64,000 nucleotides of DNA from Dipteris shenzhenensis (taxonomy: Eukaryota > Polypodiophyta > Polypodiopsida > Gleicheniales): the NCBI GenBank assembly GCA_047967505.1, contig CM106538.1; one strand, written 5' to 3'. Shown here one piece after another: positions 21,429 through 36,100 of the stretch (positions are counted from its first letter, which is position 1; every line of letters starts with the position of its first letter). Below the pieces are notes generated by a model. It did no database searches, was not told the DNA's origin, and saw nothing but the letters and a program-made list of their open reading frames with translations. The position numbers and the translations under genes were made by a program.

Positions 21429-22928
21429 CTTCAAATAGGGTCATGCGTGTATAAGGGCTCCTCTCTGCCTCCTCTCCATATAGGGCCATGCCCGATAGAG
21501 AGCAAGTGTGTAACTTTGCAAAATTTTCACAAACTACAGACTATTAGATGCAAATTTCTGTATCACAAGTCCCTAAGTGTTCAGGTCCCAAAGGGTTCAG
21601 GTCACTTTTTGATGTGTTGTAGAGTTGTGGATGTGCAAAGATACTGTTTGACCCAGTTGCTTTACATCATGTATACAAAATATTTACCTCTACTTGTGGA
21701 TTTCAAAGTGCTAATAAGAATGAACCAAGTTTCTAATAGAGAGTGCAAGTCTTAACAACCCCATTTATTGTTTCATTTCAAGTTTAGAGCTACTGCAAAC
21801 AACCACACCGATATTGTTGTTTTATGAATCACTAGCATAGCATAGGACATAGCAAAAATTTATAGTCTCATTGGCTACAATCTACCACGTTGCACTTTGT
21901 CTTTGGAACTTGAAGATTGCTAAGGTATTTGTTATAGTCTAATGCTTTTTAGTACACTTGTAGATATTGAACTTATTGGAGGACCATGGCCATTTTGAAT
22001 CTTAGACTAGGCACATCTACAATTTTGACGGTTGTTTGTTGATGAATAGTCTAGTCCGCTCTCAACCAAGCAATGGAGTCTATACTATAGACGAGAGCAC
22101 ATTTTTAGAGTTGCAAATTTCTCCAAATCTGTTTTGATCTCTTTTGAAAGATTTAGAGTGTGGCCTAACTCTTATACCATCAAAACTGGAATATGAAATT
22201 CTTTCACATACAAAGCATCACTTTATAAATTAAAAGAAACAAAACCATAGCTAGACAATGCCGACACCAACTGGGTACAATGTCCCCTCCCACTTCTTCC
22301 CCCCTAGGTGAGTGAGTATTTGAGATCGCAAGTATTTAAGATCTTTCATTACACATAGTGCCAAAAACAAGATAACCAAAATTATCCCTTTTGCCCACAA
22401 AGGTAAGCGATGATTTTACATAGCCTGCATACAATGTCAATGTAAATACAAAAATTGGCCCATGGCTACATGATATGCACCATGTGACACTTCAATTTAT
22501 CCTCACATTGTCTTGAATCCTCGTCAGAAGTTCCATCACCATGTGACACCTCATTCTGTGTCTACAATCGGTATCCTTGCACTGTCTCCAATCCTCATTA
22601 TAAGTTATATCGCTTGCACTCAAGACGCATTCACATTAGTAACAATCACTTGAATGAATCATCGAATCAATCACTTCCAATATAACTACAATCAGCATAC
22701 AATATTCAAACATAACACCAATAACACTAGCGGCATCAGTATTAACATGCAATCACCCACAATATGAACTATCTAGCATGGTAAAGCACAGGTTCAATAA
22801 AGTGTCCCCATTGAAGCCACGTAGAGTATCCACTAGAAACCTCACCACATCATGTGTGGTTCTATGGAGTACTTTGCCATAGTTGATAAGACTATAATAT
22901 ATGTAAGCAAGAATGTAAGGATTTCCAT

Positions 22929-22930
<2 letters not shown>
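21429..22930. other. Unassigned intergenic DNA
   Basis: No recognisable coding, LTR or RNA gene on either strand. Confidence 0.4.

Positions 22931-22967
<37 letters not shown>
22931..22967. repeat. (CT)n microsatellite
   Basis: Eighteen or so uninterrupted CT units. Confidence 0.95.
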
Positions 22968-22972
<5 letters not shown>

Positions 22973-24127
22973 TGATATAGATTCCAAGACCTTCTCCATT
23001 GGAGAACCTCAAAATGCTTGGCAATTTTCTACAAAGCTACATTTTTCTTATGTAAAGGACATTAATAGTGAAAATTATGCAAGCTAGTTTGGTGTAAAGT
23101 TGATTTAATGCAAAAATGAGGAAAAAGATGTCAAATACCTGATAAAAAGGAAATTTATGCTTGGCAGTCACATGTGGACAGCTTGACAAAGACTTGTAGG
23201 GTTCAAAAGTAGTTGTGTTTTGTTACCATATGAAATCCGACCTCCAACATGCTTCTAGCCTCTAGTTCCATCACTCCAAGACATGAGAATAGTGTACGGG
23301 GACGGGGGGAAGATGAGCGAGTTATCAAATTGGCAAAATTGAAATTCTATCTAGAAATAGACTTGCAATATAACTAAAACATTTTAAATTTTAATCGGCT
23401 CATTTCATATTGATGACTCACAATCCAGCTAGCTAATTTGAAAATTTAACCGGCTAGATGCTAAGTTGAGGCTCTCTTTTCCCGAATCTTGTGCAGCAAT
23501 GCTTTGTAAATGAAAAATACTTTTTGATGGGGACTGATGTGTACACATCAAAGCTTAGACTGGGTATAGATGGGAGATATGTTGGAGATGCCTCATTCTT
23601 TAATTACATCCGATGCTTGACAACTTTACGTCCGCGAATGTTTTTGATTAAGTGATTGGTGAGGGCTTGGGTGAGAGAGCACCGGACAGGCTTCTCTACT
23701 GTCGAACATGGCGTACGTCAAGTCATCTTGCTACAAATCAAGCAACCTTTTGTCGAATCAGGCTATGTTCACACCGGGCGGTGGCCATCCTTCGAAAATG
23801 ATATGTGAAGTGCGGCCATCCTAGGTGGACCACTGAAGATGCACTTTACACACATTGAGGACAACTTAGGCAAAAGAAGTTGGGCGGCATGTAAGGGTCG
23901 AAGGCATCGATTGTTGATTGGATGCCCCCGATGTCCCACACACTGCAGACCAATGAGCCATCTGATCAACATGTGAGTCGAAGGATGGCCGCTAATAGAC
24001 TTGACGACCATCGGTCTTGCGCGATGGCTGCCGCCGGTGTGCGGCGGGTGTGAAGGGACCCTCCAGCTGGCTACAAATCTCGTCTGAGCTGAATACTTAC
24101 CAGTAAGCTGTGAAGGTGCAATCAGCT
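22968..24127 (+). other. Upstream region of the HAD phosphatase gene
   Basis: No other gene is seen. GC rises from about 23600 onward, and the last 100 bases before the ATG (for example GCCGCCGGTGTGCGGCGGG at 24028-24046) are the likely promoter-proximal or 5' UTR region. No convincing TATA box is visible, so the transcription start cannot be placed. Confidence 0.35.
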
Positions 24128-27100
24128 ATGGAGGATAACGCAGGAGCTCCAATGTCTAATGCTGAAGCCGTTTTCTTCGACCTCGACGACACTCTGGTGC
24201 TCACCCACGCTGCAGACAGCAGCGCCCATCGGGCCGTCCAGCGCCTCCTAGCTCAGCGCCTTCCTCACTCAGACCATCAAATTGTCATCTCCCATTTCGT
24301 TGAGGACTTCGTCTCTCAGCCCTGGGATCCCGACCATCAGGTTGCCCCGATTTCTCCAGAGATTGTGGCTCTGCTTCCCTTCAATAAGATTCCTCAGATC
24401 GATCTTGCAGGGTCTTGGTTGGAGTTCTTCGAAGCAATGACAGTGTCATCGCACACTCACAACCCTTTTCTTCATTCCAGGTTGACGTCACAGAATGGAG
24501 AGCCCGGCTTTGGAATAAGGGTTTATTGACTCAGGGTGCAGACGACATGCAGCTTGCAAGAGTATGAGCTGAGCAAAACTGCCCATTTTTTGTTTTCAAA
24601 AGCAATTTGCTCTAGTCTCTTTAAAGATACCCATTTCTCGACTGGGCGTGTTGTGTTGTGTTTGTTGGCAGTTTATTGTTTAAACCTTTTTCTTATCCTT
24701 GCCTTATGACCAGGATTTGCAGCATTGCTTCGATACAGAACGGTTGCTTGCCTTTCAGTGGGCTGAAGGAGTTGAAGCGGTACTTTTCGATAGGTAGATA
24801 GCCCTTTGGTGTGCAACATTAGTACTACAGTGCATGCGAGTGTGCATCATTTAGCCCTTTTTCAAAATCTCTAATTACGCCTGTTCGGTTTGCAGCTAGT
24901 ACGAAACCTGCAATCTCAGGGAATCAAAGTGGGAATCATCACAAACGGTCATCCCAAGGTTGACAGTGTTCATGGGCAATTCATCACGTCGATAATGCCC
25001 TTTCTCTCTGCTGAATGGCACTTGATTTTTTTTTGAAACATAGGTGCAAAGAGCAAAGCTGAAAGCGTGCAGGGCCGAGGAACTTTTCAACACTATACTC
25101 GTAGGAGGAGGTGCGTCTACTATGTGACGCTGGTTTCTTTTTGCGTCCTTTTGTCTCTTCCAAGTCTCTTACACAATGACATGCAGAGGAACCCCATGAA
25201 AAGCCACACAAAGACATTTTCTTGAAGGCCTGCAGCCTGGTAGGTTGCAAACCAGAGAAAGCAGTGATGGTGGGAGATAACTTGAAGACGGACATCCAGG
25301 TTAGATGTGGTGTGTGTGTATGTGTTGGGGTGGGGGTTTGAGAGAGAGAGAGTTTATTAAAAGTCTTAGGAAGACCAAAGAGCCTATGAGACTAAAAGAA
25401 ACTGATAGAATGAACTAAGGGATGGAGCCACTAAGCGGGCATCAACACCCATGATGAATACAAAGGAAAACCCATAACCATGAACATAACGGCGCTGATA
25501 CATAGAGAGAAAATTCTCCAAGCCCATGAAGTGGGAGCCAGTGGGGGCATCAACCTTGTTAGGGGGGCGTTGATGTGTGAGGCTAATCTGGTGGCATATA
25601 ACAGTGTTGAGGTCCCCATCCCACTCACGTATCACGAGTCGAACTAGTCCATTCAAGAGGATTTCCTACAGTTACACATTATGGACTTGGTCGGCACCTC
25701 GTGAGCTTCCTGTGAAGTTCAGCTTCTACAGAGACCACTGCCTACGGATTACAGGAAGCTCAGCTTCTATAGAGACCACTGCCTACGGATTTCAATGGAG
25801 GGCTTCATCGACTCTTTAGGGTACACACGGGTCCACTTTCCCCACTCCATGACGACATTAACAAGGCAGTTTCGGGTCTCGTCAGACAGTCTCCATATTA
25901 AGAGTGGTCGGATGGATGGTGTACCCAGAGATGGATGCATCTGCACTTTGAGTGAGTCATGGGAGATCGAGTTAGAGGAGCATTTCGCTTTCAGTTGCCT
26001 TGTGTACTACGAGATCAAAGGTCGCTATCACTGTCTTTTTAGAGATCCCTATCCAATTTCTTGTCCTACACAGACTAGAGATGCTTGATGGCCTTCACCC
26101 ATGAGGCTGTCTAACACAGGGAGAGGTTGCTCAAAGCACGTAGGGGTGATAAGGACACACAACCAGACCCCACTTAGAGTATGATCACTGAGTTTTTGCA
26201 CCCAAAGCACTGACCAATAGGACCCACGAAGGTGGCGGTTGCGAGGACCCAAGCCAGATCTAGAGACACGTCAAACTCATCAACGCATGGAGGCACATGA
26301 ACATTAGGGGACCTTCCTTCCATGTTGAAACTGCACTATGTTGTGTTTTTAGAGGATGATTTTGGGAATGTTCCTGGATTCATCTAGGTATATGCCTTGC
26401 CGTATTAGCGGACATGCCAATTTCACCTTGTGAAGTTTTCGTCCAAGTTGCGGCCTGCTAGTATTGCGTTAATTCTTTCTATTTTAAATAGCGTGTTGCC
26501 CTATCAGCTAGATTTAGATGCTCGTTTGGGAGAGACTAAAATGTAATCGTTTAGACTTCACAAGCAGTTGTAGCTTGAATGAAGAGATTTTGGACTATTT
26601 TTTTATTAGCCTTCTCCTTTAGTGCTAGCCTTCCTCATGGTTGAGTTTGCCCTTCACCTCCGAAGTGCCGACAAAAACTCAGTACGAAGACTTTGTATGA
26701 ACGGATGCTTGTAATGAAGCGGAAAAAGGGCCAAGTTAGAGGTCCTTTAGGTGGAAATTGTGGAAGGACTATATAAGTCCCCATCCACCCCCTACTATGT
26801 ACTTTTTGATGTGACATCTAATCCTATCTACTCTCCCTCCCTCCTTCCTGCCTATGCTCTCTCTCTCTTCCCTACTCCCTCTCATTCTCTCCCTCTCTCT
26901 TTCCTACCTCATTCTCTCTCTCCTAGCCCTTCTCCTCCCCTTCCCCTATCTAGTCTATCCTCTTCCTCCAAATCTGCCCCTACCCCCTTTTCTGCATTGG
27001 TGTCAGAACTTCGACTCTGGCACCTTTGCTTCCCCTTCACCCCTTCACTCCGAATCTCAGTACCTATTACGCCAACTGTGTGAAGTCCATAGCAAACGCA

Positions 27101-30100
27101 AGGTGTTGGTAGACAACCAGGCCAAAACGTGCAACGTGACTAGCAAGGAATGGCTGGTCATTTCTCGTGTTGCTGATGATTGTTTGGAAAGCATGTAAGC
27201 TCTATCTTGCCATTCCCATCCCCTCTCAGTAATCAACTGGGTGGGGTTTTGTGGGTATGGCCAATCTTTTTTGTGGCCCAAATATGCCAACAAGTATAAG
27301 ATGACAACGGGTAGCGCATATGGGAACACAAATGAGGCTGAGAAGAAGCCTAAGATGACTGATCGGAATGAAAGAAAATCAGCAGCAGCACCATTTCTGA
27401 GGTTTCCTACAGTTACTGGCAACAAGATGCCATATGCTAAGCCATACAGGTCATGTGATGCTAAGCCAAGTGTTGGACATGAAAAATCAGAATTTAAACA
27501 ACACACCAGGGCTATTATGAACAGCAGAAAGAGGACAAACTTATGCTTTAAGTGTGGTGAGAAGTGGACTCGTGTCTCCTGAGCATGGGGAAGTTTGCAA
27601 AATGCGTAAGAGTGGTACTGCAAAACTCAGCATGATTATTGAGATATCAGATGATGAGGATTTGATGGATGCTTCTGAGACTTTGGATGCCACTCATGAT
27701 GATTCAGAGGGTGCATAAATCGTGGAAGAAGCTCCAAATGTTGGAACCACGAAGGGGGCTGATTTCCCCTTTGATCCCGGTGGTGCTAATGAACATAATA
27801 TGCATAGTATACAATCCGATGACATTCAGCCCACATGTAACACGTGGGGCCGTTGGCCTAAAGTCTTTCATGTGGAGCATCAGGTTGCTATGCCTTTTCT
27901 TGCGCGAGAGGATGCAAAAGGTAATGCTCTTGTGGACGAGGAGGAGATCTATTGGGATGCGCAGCAAACAATTTATGCTATCTCTTCTCATGCATTGATG
28001 GGTGCCAAAAGTGCTGAAACTATCACATTGAAAGGACAAATTAATGGCAGGACTGTTTACATGCTTGTGGACAGCTGTATTTGTTGGGGATCTCTTGGCA
28101 TTGGATATGGGCCCAATAGATGCTGTCCTGGGTTGCGATTGCCTGAAATCTTTGGGTAAAATCAGCATGGATTTAAATGCCCTATCACTCAGCTTTGTCC
28201 ACAAGGGTAGAACTGTAGCATTGCATGGCATTGCCACTCCTAAATTGCAGGTCATTTCAGCAAGGCAATTAGCCAGAGAGCTCAGGAAGGAGCATGCCCT
28301 CTACGCTTTGAATGTTTTAGTATCTCGGGGGGGTAGCATTCCCCGTGTTGAGGATAATGATATGCAGCAGTTGCTATCAGAGTTTGCTTATGTATTTTCT
28401 GATATGCCATCCCAATTGCCTCCCAAGAGGGATGTGGATCATGCCATTGTTCTAAAGCTTGGCAGGAAGTCCATAAACAAAGCCCCATACCGTCTCTCTA
28501 AGGTTGAGTGGGAGGAAGTGGCAGTACAGGTGCGGGAATTGCTTGAGAAGAACTTCATCTCTCATAGTACTTCTCCTTTTGCCTCTCCAATGCTTCTGGT
28601 GAAGAAGGATGGATCATACCGCATGTGCGGGATCTAAATAAGGCCACTATTAAGAACAAGTTTCCAATCCCCACGATAGATGACCTGTTGGATGAATTTC
28701 ACGAAGATAGATTTGAGGTCTGGTTACCATTAAATCAGGGTGAAAGAAGGAGATGAGCACAGACGGCCTTCCGCACAGAATGGGGCTTGTATGAATTCAA
28801 GGTGATGCCTTTTGGATTGACTAATGCACCGGCCACCTTCTAGGCACTTATGAGCAAGATATGGCAGCCACTTCTTTTCAGATGCGTGTTGGTTTTCTTT
28901 GATGATATCCTCATTTACAACAAGGATAGACGAGCACATTAAGCATGTGAAGCAAGTGCTGGAAATTTTGAGGAGCATCAACTTTATGCAAATGCACTTT
29001 TATGTCAAAGGAGGTTGAGTACCTGGGGCATATTGTGAGTAGACGTGGCATTCAGGTGGATCTTGCAAAGGTGAAATGCATCAAAAATTGGCCACAGCCA
29101 CAAAACCTCACCCAGTTGAGAGGATTTTTAGGTCTTTCTTCCTTCTACAGGTGCTTTATTCGCAAATTTGCGGAGAGGGCAGCTCCTCTTACTGTCCTCT
29201 TGAAGAAGGATGCTTTTGGGTGGTCAAAGGAAGCACAATGCAGCTTTGAAGACCTGAAATTTGCTCTTACTCATGCACCTGTCTTGGTGTGCCTTGATTT
29301 TTCGCGTCTTTTCATTGTGGAGGCAGATGCCAGTGGCAAAGAATTGGGGGCTGTTCTGAGGCAAGAACATGGGGTAATAGCCTTTGAAAGTAGGAAGTTT
29401 TATGCCAAAGAACTCAATTTCCATGTTTATGATTAGGAGATGCTGGCTATCTTACATGCTTTAAAGAAATGGCACCATTATCTATACGGAAGTAAAATTA
29501 AGGTGAAAACAGATCATAGGACACTCAGATTCTTCCTCACCCAGACAAATTTGTCATATAAGTAGAAGAGGTGGTTGGCTGCAGTCCAATCCTATGATTT
29601 TGACATCAAGGACAGAAAAGGGAAGGAAATGTGGTTGCAGATGCCTTGTCCAGAATGTGGGCTTGCAATTTATATGCTATCTCTAGCATATATCAAGATT
29701 GGATTCATGGCATTCAGGAAGAGTATATGCAGAATTCTAAAGCAGCCCTCATCTTTTCAGATTTGCAGAAGCCTTCTAGTCAGGGTCATCTGGATTTCGA
29801 ATCGCATAGTGGGCTGTTGTGGTGCCAAGACTGGATTTATTTAGTGCCAGATTCAAAATACCGCCAACTGGTTTTGCAAGAAATGCACTCCTTATCACGA
29901 CTTTCTCTTCCAAGCCACGTTTTCTGATCACGGGAGTAGCACCATCTTAACCACCCAGCCAAACTGCCAAAGCTCAAAAGCAAGAGAGAGAGAGCTATTT
30001 TTGAAATCACGTAATTACCCAATTCTCCATTCTCTCACAAGCTTTGACACCCCAATTCCCTAGATAGATCTAGATGCCATATGTCATCCATATAGGGCCT

Positions 30101-33100
30101 TACTAATGCAACAGTTCACCCCTCTCTTGGGATGCATTTAATTCCTTGCCCCTAGGCACATTCTTTGCACTAGGCCCCTGGTCTCAGATCTATCTAGTCC
30201 GGTGCTATCAGCCCTCACCTAGGACCTTGACATTAATCCCTCCCGATCATTTACATAAAGCGCAAACACATATATTACAAAGATAGATCCTATAAGGGAA
30301 ATGTCGACTGATTCTTCCGAGGTCATGCTACCTCGGCTAGAGCGTAACATTCCTTCCCTCTTCAGACATCAGCGTCCTCGATGATAAAGTCTGGGAACAC
30401 TCTCCGCAACTGATATACGGACTCCCAAGTAGCTTCGGATAGAGGCTGACCATGCCATGCAACCAACACCGTGGGTATCTTCCGATTTCGTATTTGCATT
30501 GTTCCTCGGTCCAGGATTCTTGTTGGTTTGCGCCTTGCAATATCCTCTATCTCCTGAAACAAAACCACACCTTCGATTAGTGAGTCACCAGTATGTAAAA
30601 ATTTCTTTAAGCGTGAAACATGAAAAACCGGGTGCACCTTACACCCCTGTGGCAATTCTAATTTATAGGCTACACTGCCTATTCTTTTCAGAATTAACCA
30701 CGGCCCACAGTATCGAGGTGATAACTTAGCACACTCTCCTGAAGTCAACGACTTCGAGTGCGAAGGAATTCTGAGAAAAACTTTTTCTCCTTCTTCAAAT
30801 ACTCTTATAGACCGATTTTCATCCGCATACACCTTGGCTCTATCCATAGCCTGGCGGATATTAGCTCTCGCAAGTGCTAGCATCTCCCGCATCTGAACTA
30901 CAAAGTTCGCGGCACTAGGCACTTTCTGAGGTACTCCAACTATAGTTGGATTGGCTGGCCTATAACCATAGTTCAGCTCAAACGGACTGAACCCAGTAGA
31001 TGAATGTTTCCTGTCATTGTAGGCAAACTCCAACAATGGCAACCACTTGTCCCATGTATGTTGCCTCAATGACACATATGCTCTCAGCATATCCTCTAAA
31101 GTCTGGTTGACTCTCTCCGTCTGACCATCCGTCTCAGGATGATCCCCACTACTCATTCCCAACTCAGTCCTTAGTGTCTCAAATACCGCAGTCCAAAAGT
31201 GACCGGTAAACCTGACATCTCTGTCTGACACTATGGATCTAGGCAATCCATGCAGACGAAAAATATGTCTAATAAACAAATCCGCTACTTGCGGGGCACT
31301 AACAGACTCTCTAGTCGGAATGAAGTGAGCCATCTTGGTTAGACGATCAACCACCACAAGGATAGAATTATACCCTCCTTGTGTTGCAGGTAACCCTACA
31401 ATAAAATCCATGGAAATGCTCTCCCACTTACTTAGTGGTATTTCCAAGGGTTGTAAAAGTCCGGGTGGCTTCACCCGCTCGGCCTTACTTACCTGACACG
31501 AGAAACACCGTGTCACATATTCATGAATATGCTTTTTCATCTTTGGCCAAAAGAAGTCTCGCTTCACGAGATCATACGTCTTCTCGACACCTGGATGTCC
31601 CGCACACGGGCTATCATGGCATTGTCGAATGACTCTCTGCCTGAGATCATTCTGACCAGGTACTACAACCTTGCCATTTCTAACTAGCATACCATCCCTT
31701 ATGGTATATCTTGCATAAGTTTGGCCTTTTCTGGATGCCAGGTCATCCTTTTCATTTTCCCCGGGTTTTAACACATGAGCCTTAGGCCATAAGCTCTGGA
31801 CAAACTCGTCCACCTTCTGAGTTTCTTTTATTTCGGTCATTAGAGCGCTCTCTAATACCGTGAAACTCAGGTTGTGCATAATGCGAGATAACGCATCAGC
31901 TACCTTATTGTCTTTTCCTCTTCGGTACCGAATCGTAAGATTAAACTCCTGCATGAGCTCTGCCCACCTAGCTTGGCGGCCCCTCAAGTCAGGCTGTTTA
32001 CAGAAATGTTTCAGAGTATCATGATCCACATCCACATAAAACTCTGAACCATACAGATAATGCCTCCATGTTTTCAAAGCATGGATAACAGCATACAACT
32101 CCAATTCATGAGTTGGCCAATTCCTTTGAGAGGGAGAAAGCTTCTTGCTTTCGAAGGCTACTGGCCTTCCCTCTTGAAGGAGGACTGCTCCTACCGCAAT
32201 GCCACTTGCATCGGTTTCTAGGAACAACGGTTTCTGGGGATCAACTATTTTTAACACCGGTCCTGAGACCACAGCTTGTTTTATGGTGTTAAAACTTTCT
32301 TGTTGATTCTGTCCCCAAATAAAAGGTACTTTACCTGAGGTTAGATCAGTCAATGGCGATACTATTCCGGAATATCCTTTGATATGCCTTCTATAAAACT
32401 GGACAAATCCCAAGAATGATCGCAACGCGGTCAGACTCTGAGGGATTGGCCAAGTTAGTATCGCAGCCACTTTCTTCGGATCCATTTCTACCCCTTGTGG
32501 AGTAATTATGAACCCTAGATACTCAAGCCTAACCATACACAGTATAGTTTTCTTTTTATTCACATATAGACTGGCTTTCCTCAAAGTACTGAACACTATC
32601 CTTAAGTGTTCACGATGCTCAGTAATGCTTTTACTGAATATCAAGATATCGTCAATAAAATGTACTACGAACTTTCCGATATACGGTCGTAGTAAATCGT
32701 TCATAAGCATGACGAAAGTCGCTGGAGCATTGGTAAGTCCGAAGGGCATTACCAAAAACTCATAATGACCAAACCTGCTTCTAAAAGCGGTTTTATGCAC
32801 ATCCTCGGCTCTAATCCGGATCTGATGATAGCCGCACTTAAGATCTATCTTGCTGAAAATTACGGCTCCATGTAATGCATCTAGCAAATCATCAATCCGA
32901 GCCATCGGATACCTGTGCTTGACAGTGATATTATTTAATGCTCTGTAATCTATACAGAGGCGAAACGTATCATCCTTTTTCCTCTTTAATATCACTGGTG
33001 AAGCAAAAGGTGAGAAACTTGGTTGAATCTGCCCCAACTTGAGGTATTCTTCCAATTGCCTACGCACCTCCGCTTCTTCAGTAAAACTCATTCTATAGGG

Positions 33101-36100
33101 AGGTCTATTTACAGGTTCTGCCCCCGGGATCAGTTCAATCTTATGCTGAACTTTCCGTTCTGGAGGTAACCCATAAGGTAGTTCATCCCTAAAACATTCA
33201 GAGAACTCCTCTGTTATAAGATTAGCCAGCTTGGCCATCTCATCACTTTGCATAACATCAGTGCTAGCCGAAGACTCATCCACCGACTCTACCGATGCTG
33301 TGCAAAGGTATAAAGACTCTACTTGAGCCTTTCTGATTTCCATCACGGAAACCAACGGTCCCTGAGGTATATCTCTTCCACCTCGCAAGACATAAAGCAC
33401 ATCATTCATCTTGAATTGATATACGTGCTTTTTCCAATCAATGGCTGGATTCTTCCTAGAATGCCACGCCATTCCCAGGGCTATATCCGCATGAGCAAGC
33501 TTGGTTATTTCAAAATCAAGCTTCTCAGTATAGTCCTGAATCTGAAGCTCCAACTGGGTAACCCTTTGGTCCCATACTTCAGTTGAACTTCCATCAGCCA
33601 TCCTGACTGTATACGCATAGTCAGATGGACTTGTTTTCAATTTCAGCCTCTTCACGAGCTTGGAGTTAATCACATTGTGAGTTGACGCTGAGTCAAACAA
33701 CACAATGACATCATGATTGGCCACTTGCCCTTTCATTTTGATTAGCTCCGTATCATTGAAGGCTGTATACCCCGTTGCTGCGGGCTTAGATAGGATGTTA
33801 TCAGGTGCACTCGTCACTAACTTAGTAACAGACACACAAAACAAACAAGGTACTAACCTCTGAGAAGATCCCGCTAGCTGAATCTGCATCTCTTCCGCTC
33901 TGGGACTTCCCTGCATCTCCACGTCGCACTCTGAGATCACCATCTCAGCCATCCGACGATCTTTATTACGTGGACAATCTCTCCACTGATGAGGTTGAAG
34001 GCAACCAAAGCATAAGCCTTCTCTCCTCGCTTTTTCCCTTTGTTCCGGGTTCAAGGGAGACTTAGACCAAGCCCGGGCTGCCATTGGAGTTACTTTTCTC
34101 TTCACTCCAATGGTGGTACTTGGTTTAGGAGTTTCAGCCGGTCTCGCCTGCTTGGCTTGACCACTCGGCTGCGAACCACTCCCTTTACTAGTCCACTTCT
34201 TCTTAAACCCAGATTTCTTTGGATACCCATACTGGGTTCCGACCTGTGCAAACCCACTTGGCTTGCTGCCCTTGGCATCCTCATAGTTCAAGGCTATAGC
34301 TATTGCATCATCTAGCGTGTTCGCGTACTTAGCCCGAACTTCCATTTTTATTCGGTCATTCAATCCAAATATGAAATCTTTCACTTGGATTGATTGAGGC
34401 AGGGGTTCATCAACCTTCATTACACTCTCTCGAAACTTATCAGTGTATTCTGCCACTGATAAATTTCTCTGACGCAGGTTCCTATATTGATCCCAAGCTC
34501 GGGATGCCTCGTCAGGAGGTAAGAAGTGTTTCCTGAACTCTCTTTTAAACCCCTCCCAGGTAGTGGATGCTATGCCATCCTTTTGTTGCTTAATCCACCA
34601 CCGATCCGCTGCCTCACTAAACATGTGGGTGGCCTCGCGGATCTTTTTGATGTCATTTCTGATCTCACAAATGGCGAACGCCTCGTCCCATTTGTGTAAC
34701 CATGTCTCAATGACATCGGAGCTACGGTCGTTCATCCGACCAGAATACTTTTCCGGTCTGTAATTGGCAATAATTGGCACTTTTGCCTTCCTAGGCTCGA
34801 CCGTATGGACACTAGACTCCGGTTCCATTGGAGCCTTTCCCTTCTCCTCTCGAGAAGGTCTGGCAGACATACTCTGGAGTGTTCTCCTAAGTTCGGACTG
34901 CCCTGCATTAGCTTGTAATTGCTGTGCTAACAACTGTTGTAAGGCATCCTCCAACAATGCAATTCTGCCAGATAAGGTATGAGCTACTGGGCGCGATCCC
35001 TGCTGGGTCGGCCGGACTCCTGATTCACCAGGGTCCCTCCTGGAAGCCCCTTCTTCTGCTTCCATTTAGTTCAGTAGGCGTTTTGTTTTGGGGTTTCTTT
35101 TTTTTTTTTTTTTTTTAAAAACACCCCTAGAACACTGTAATCAAAAGCTGACACAATTCAGGGTACTGACACTCTGAACACAATTCCCTATACTAGGGAA
35201 CTCCTGCAACCTGACATGCACACTAATTACGTATCTGACACAGGCATATGCATTTAATCCCGCCTTTCCCTATACTAGGGAAGCTACTGCATTTTACTCT
35301 GACTGAAGCCCACCGGCATATTCTCAAGCATAGTCTGTCCTTACTACAGCATTAAATTCTATGCTTACTTGTCGCTTTTCACGCAAACGGAGTATCAGCA
35401 ACCAACCAGGGAAAAAAACACAGAATCGACAGAAATGACAAAGAACCTTCCTGGTCTATGAATTTTGATCCAAACCCAAAAGGGAAAATAGGTAGGAAGC
35501 TCCCTGGAATTCGAGTTCTGCAACCAGCTAAATTCAATCCTTGTTCTCCAGCCTGCGCGTCGCCCTATCAGCGTTGACCGAAGACCAAATATACCACGCT
35601 TCCGCTGCGCTCCGTCAGGTCCGCTCAACTGTGCCAATCGTGGGAGGGCTGCACTAGACTCCTCGTCGGATCAACGGCGTATCCCATCCAGGTCTTCCGT
35701 TAGATTCCCAAAAGGCATCGCGACACGGTCCATGCTCTACGCCAGGCGATCGCTCGAGTGCCTAGGCACCTTTCTTTTTCAGACGCGTACGTAAAAGAAT
35801 GGCGAACTGCTATGCTTCGTCGCACGTCAGCACTTTTCGTTCGCTTCCTCTCCTACCCCGCTCCGTGCAGCTTACGCAATCGTAATACCCATTTGACGCG
35901 ATCGTCAGACGGACCCTTCCTTCCAACCTTCAGCTCTGATACCAAATATCACGACTTTCTCTTCCAAGCCACGTTTTCTGATCACGGGAGTAGCACCATC
36001 TTAACCACCCAGCCAAACTGCCAAAGCTCAAAAGCAAGAGAGAGAGAGCTATTTTTGAAATCACGTAATTACCCAATTCTCCATTCTCTCACAAGCTTTG

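Noticed and set aside
24341-24529. Continuation of the HAD exon 1 frame to a stop at 24529
   Set aside because: The continuation loses all family similarity after DPDHQ, while a GT donor at 24341 and an acceptor at 24480 restore [14 protein letters not shown] in frame. It is intron read-through.
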